Positions 30,611 to 31,237 of a DNA stretch of 31,237 bases are shown here, piece by piece. Made by a program: the position numbers and the translations under genes. The notes under the pieces were generated by a model. The model ran no database searches and was not told where the DNA came from. It saw nothing but the letters and a program-made list of their open reading frames with translations. Source of the DNA: JADHUC01 sp964617665 (lineage in GTDB: Bacteria; Planctomycetota; Planctomycetia; Pirellulales; Pirellulaceae); the NCBI GenBank assembly GCA_964617665.1, contig CAZUAH010000108.1, positions 1 to 31,237 on the forward strand. The letters are read 5' to 3'. Position 1 is the stretch's first letter. Each line of letters begins with the position of its first letter.

Positions 30611-31237
30611 ATGAAACGTTATATGCCCAAGCTGTCGCTTATCGTGTTCTTCACCGCGAGCACGTGTCTGGCCGCGGCCCCCGAGGCGATGACGTTGAAA
30701 GCCCACGAGGGAGGCGTTCGCGCCTTGGCATTCTCGCCAGACGGGAAACTCCTCGCGTCCGGCGGCGCTGTCCTGTCAGAGGATCCCGCAGAGAAAGGGT
30801 ACGCCCGCGGCGAGGTGATCCTCTGGGATGTCGCCACGGGCGAGAAACGCCGCGTGCTCAAGGGCCATCCGGGCGAAGTGAATTGCTTGGCCTTCAGTCC
30901 CGACGGGAAGAGCCTGGCCAGCGGCGGCCAACGGCAGTACCGATTGGTGAATCCTGATACGGCACGAAACCTCAAGGTGTGGGACGTCGCCACCGGAAAG
31001 GAAATCGTCACGCTGCTCGGCCAGACCCACGGTGTCACGTGCGTGGCCTTCTCGGTCGACGGAAACACCCTAGCCTCGGGCAGCGGAGATGGTACCGTCA
31101 AACTGCGACTTCGCGACGAACAGTGGAAGACCCGCGCCACGCTCAAGCCGCCCACAAGGAAGACCGCGAAGGAGGGCGTTTCCACGCTCGCGATGCATCC
31201 CGAGGGAGGATGGCTGGCCGCTGGCTGCACCGGCGGC
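30611..31237 (+). CDS. Exported WD40-repeat protein (5' part, runs off the window)
   Basis: The first 209 codons of a protein lie here, with no stop before the window edge. A signal peptide (LSLIVFFTASTCLAAAP) is followed by WD40 blades: VRALAFSPDGKLLASGG with VILWDVATGEKRRVLKGH, VNCLAFSPDGKSLASGG with LKVWDVATGKEIVTLLGQ, VTCVAFSVDGNTLASGSGDGTVKL, and a fourth that begins VSTLAMHPEGGWLAAGC. An ordinary seven- or eight-bladed propeller would need about as much again downstream. GGAGG at 30601-30605 precedes the ATG. The gene follows the sigma/anti-sigma pair at a short distance in the same direction. Exported WD40 propellers near ECF sigma genes are common in planctomycetes, which makes a functional link plausible but unproven. 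Confidence 0.85.
   Translation, partial: MKRYMPKLSLIVFFTASTCLAAAPEAMTLKAHEGGVRALAFSPDGKLLASGGAVLSEDPAEKGYARGEVILWDVATGEKRRVLKGHPGEVNCLAFSPDGKSLASGGQRQYRLVNPDTARNLKVWDVATGKEIVTLLGQTHGVTCVAFSVDGNTLASGSGDGTVKLRLRDEQWKTRATLKPPTRKTAKEGVSTLAMHPEGGWLAAGCTGG

Overview
The window reads as chromosomal DNA of a planctomycete, probably from the Pirellulales or a close relative. The reasons are the roughly 60% G+C content, several Tat-exported Gfo/Idh/MocA oxidoreductases and TIM-barrel isomerases, LamG, NHL, HEAT, PQQ and WD40 scaffold proteins, a very large protein with c-type haem sites and a formylglycine-generating-enzyme-like domain, an ECF sigma factor overlapping a one-TM partner, and a degenerate AAATCCGAAA-type intergenic repeat that I recall from this phylum. 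I see no tRNA, rRNA, CRISPR array, phage or intact insertion sequence.

Layout. Positions 1-4659 hold the 3' end of an unrecognised gene, a Tat-exported Gfo/Idh/MocA oxidoreductase and an NHL-propeller protein on +, then a convergent double-SIS protein of the MurQ/glucokinase-regulatory-protein type. Positions 4795-10022 hold two large exported proteins that overlap by ATGA (LamG plus a TIM-barrel-like region, then a second barrel-like protein). Positions 10252-14621 hold an exported HEAT+PQQ-propeller protein and then an unusual fusion of a complete cysteine synthase to a full-length cysteinyl-tRNA-synthetase module with altered HIGH and KMSKS motifs. Positions 14721-16466 encode two sugar-isomerase-like proteins with Tat-like leaders (hydroxypyruvate-isomerase-like and D-lyxose-isomerase-like). 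Positions 16492-19284 (-) encode a 930-residue candidate glycosidase. Positions 19495-21431 encode a second Gfo/Idh/MocA protein and a small membrane protein.

Positions 21613-26499 encode a 1628-residue exported protein that joins a propeller and two CxxCH haem sites, in the style of hydrazine-synthase-alpha (HzsA) relatives, to a C-terminal SUMF1-like domain. A gene-poor 395-nt stretch with three 16-nt direct repeats and a hairpin follows. Positions 26895-29461 carry three divergent copies of one unrecognised exported protein family (one truncated and divergently transcribed, two translationally coupled). Downstream come an ECF sigma factor, a one-TM probable anti-sigma partner and the start of an exported WD40 protein.

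How the genes work together. Much of the window looks like an envelope or periplasmic carbohydrate-processing repertoire: candidate glycosidases and lectins, sugar oxidoreductases and sugar isomerases, all with export signals. A cytosolic SIS-domain sugar-phosphate sensor or etherase lies among them. The cysteine synthase/CysRS fusion and the HzsA-like/SUMF1 fusion are the two most unusual proteins. The three-copy family beside an ECF sigma pair is the best candidate for an undescribed small system.
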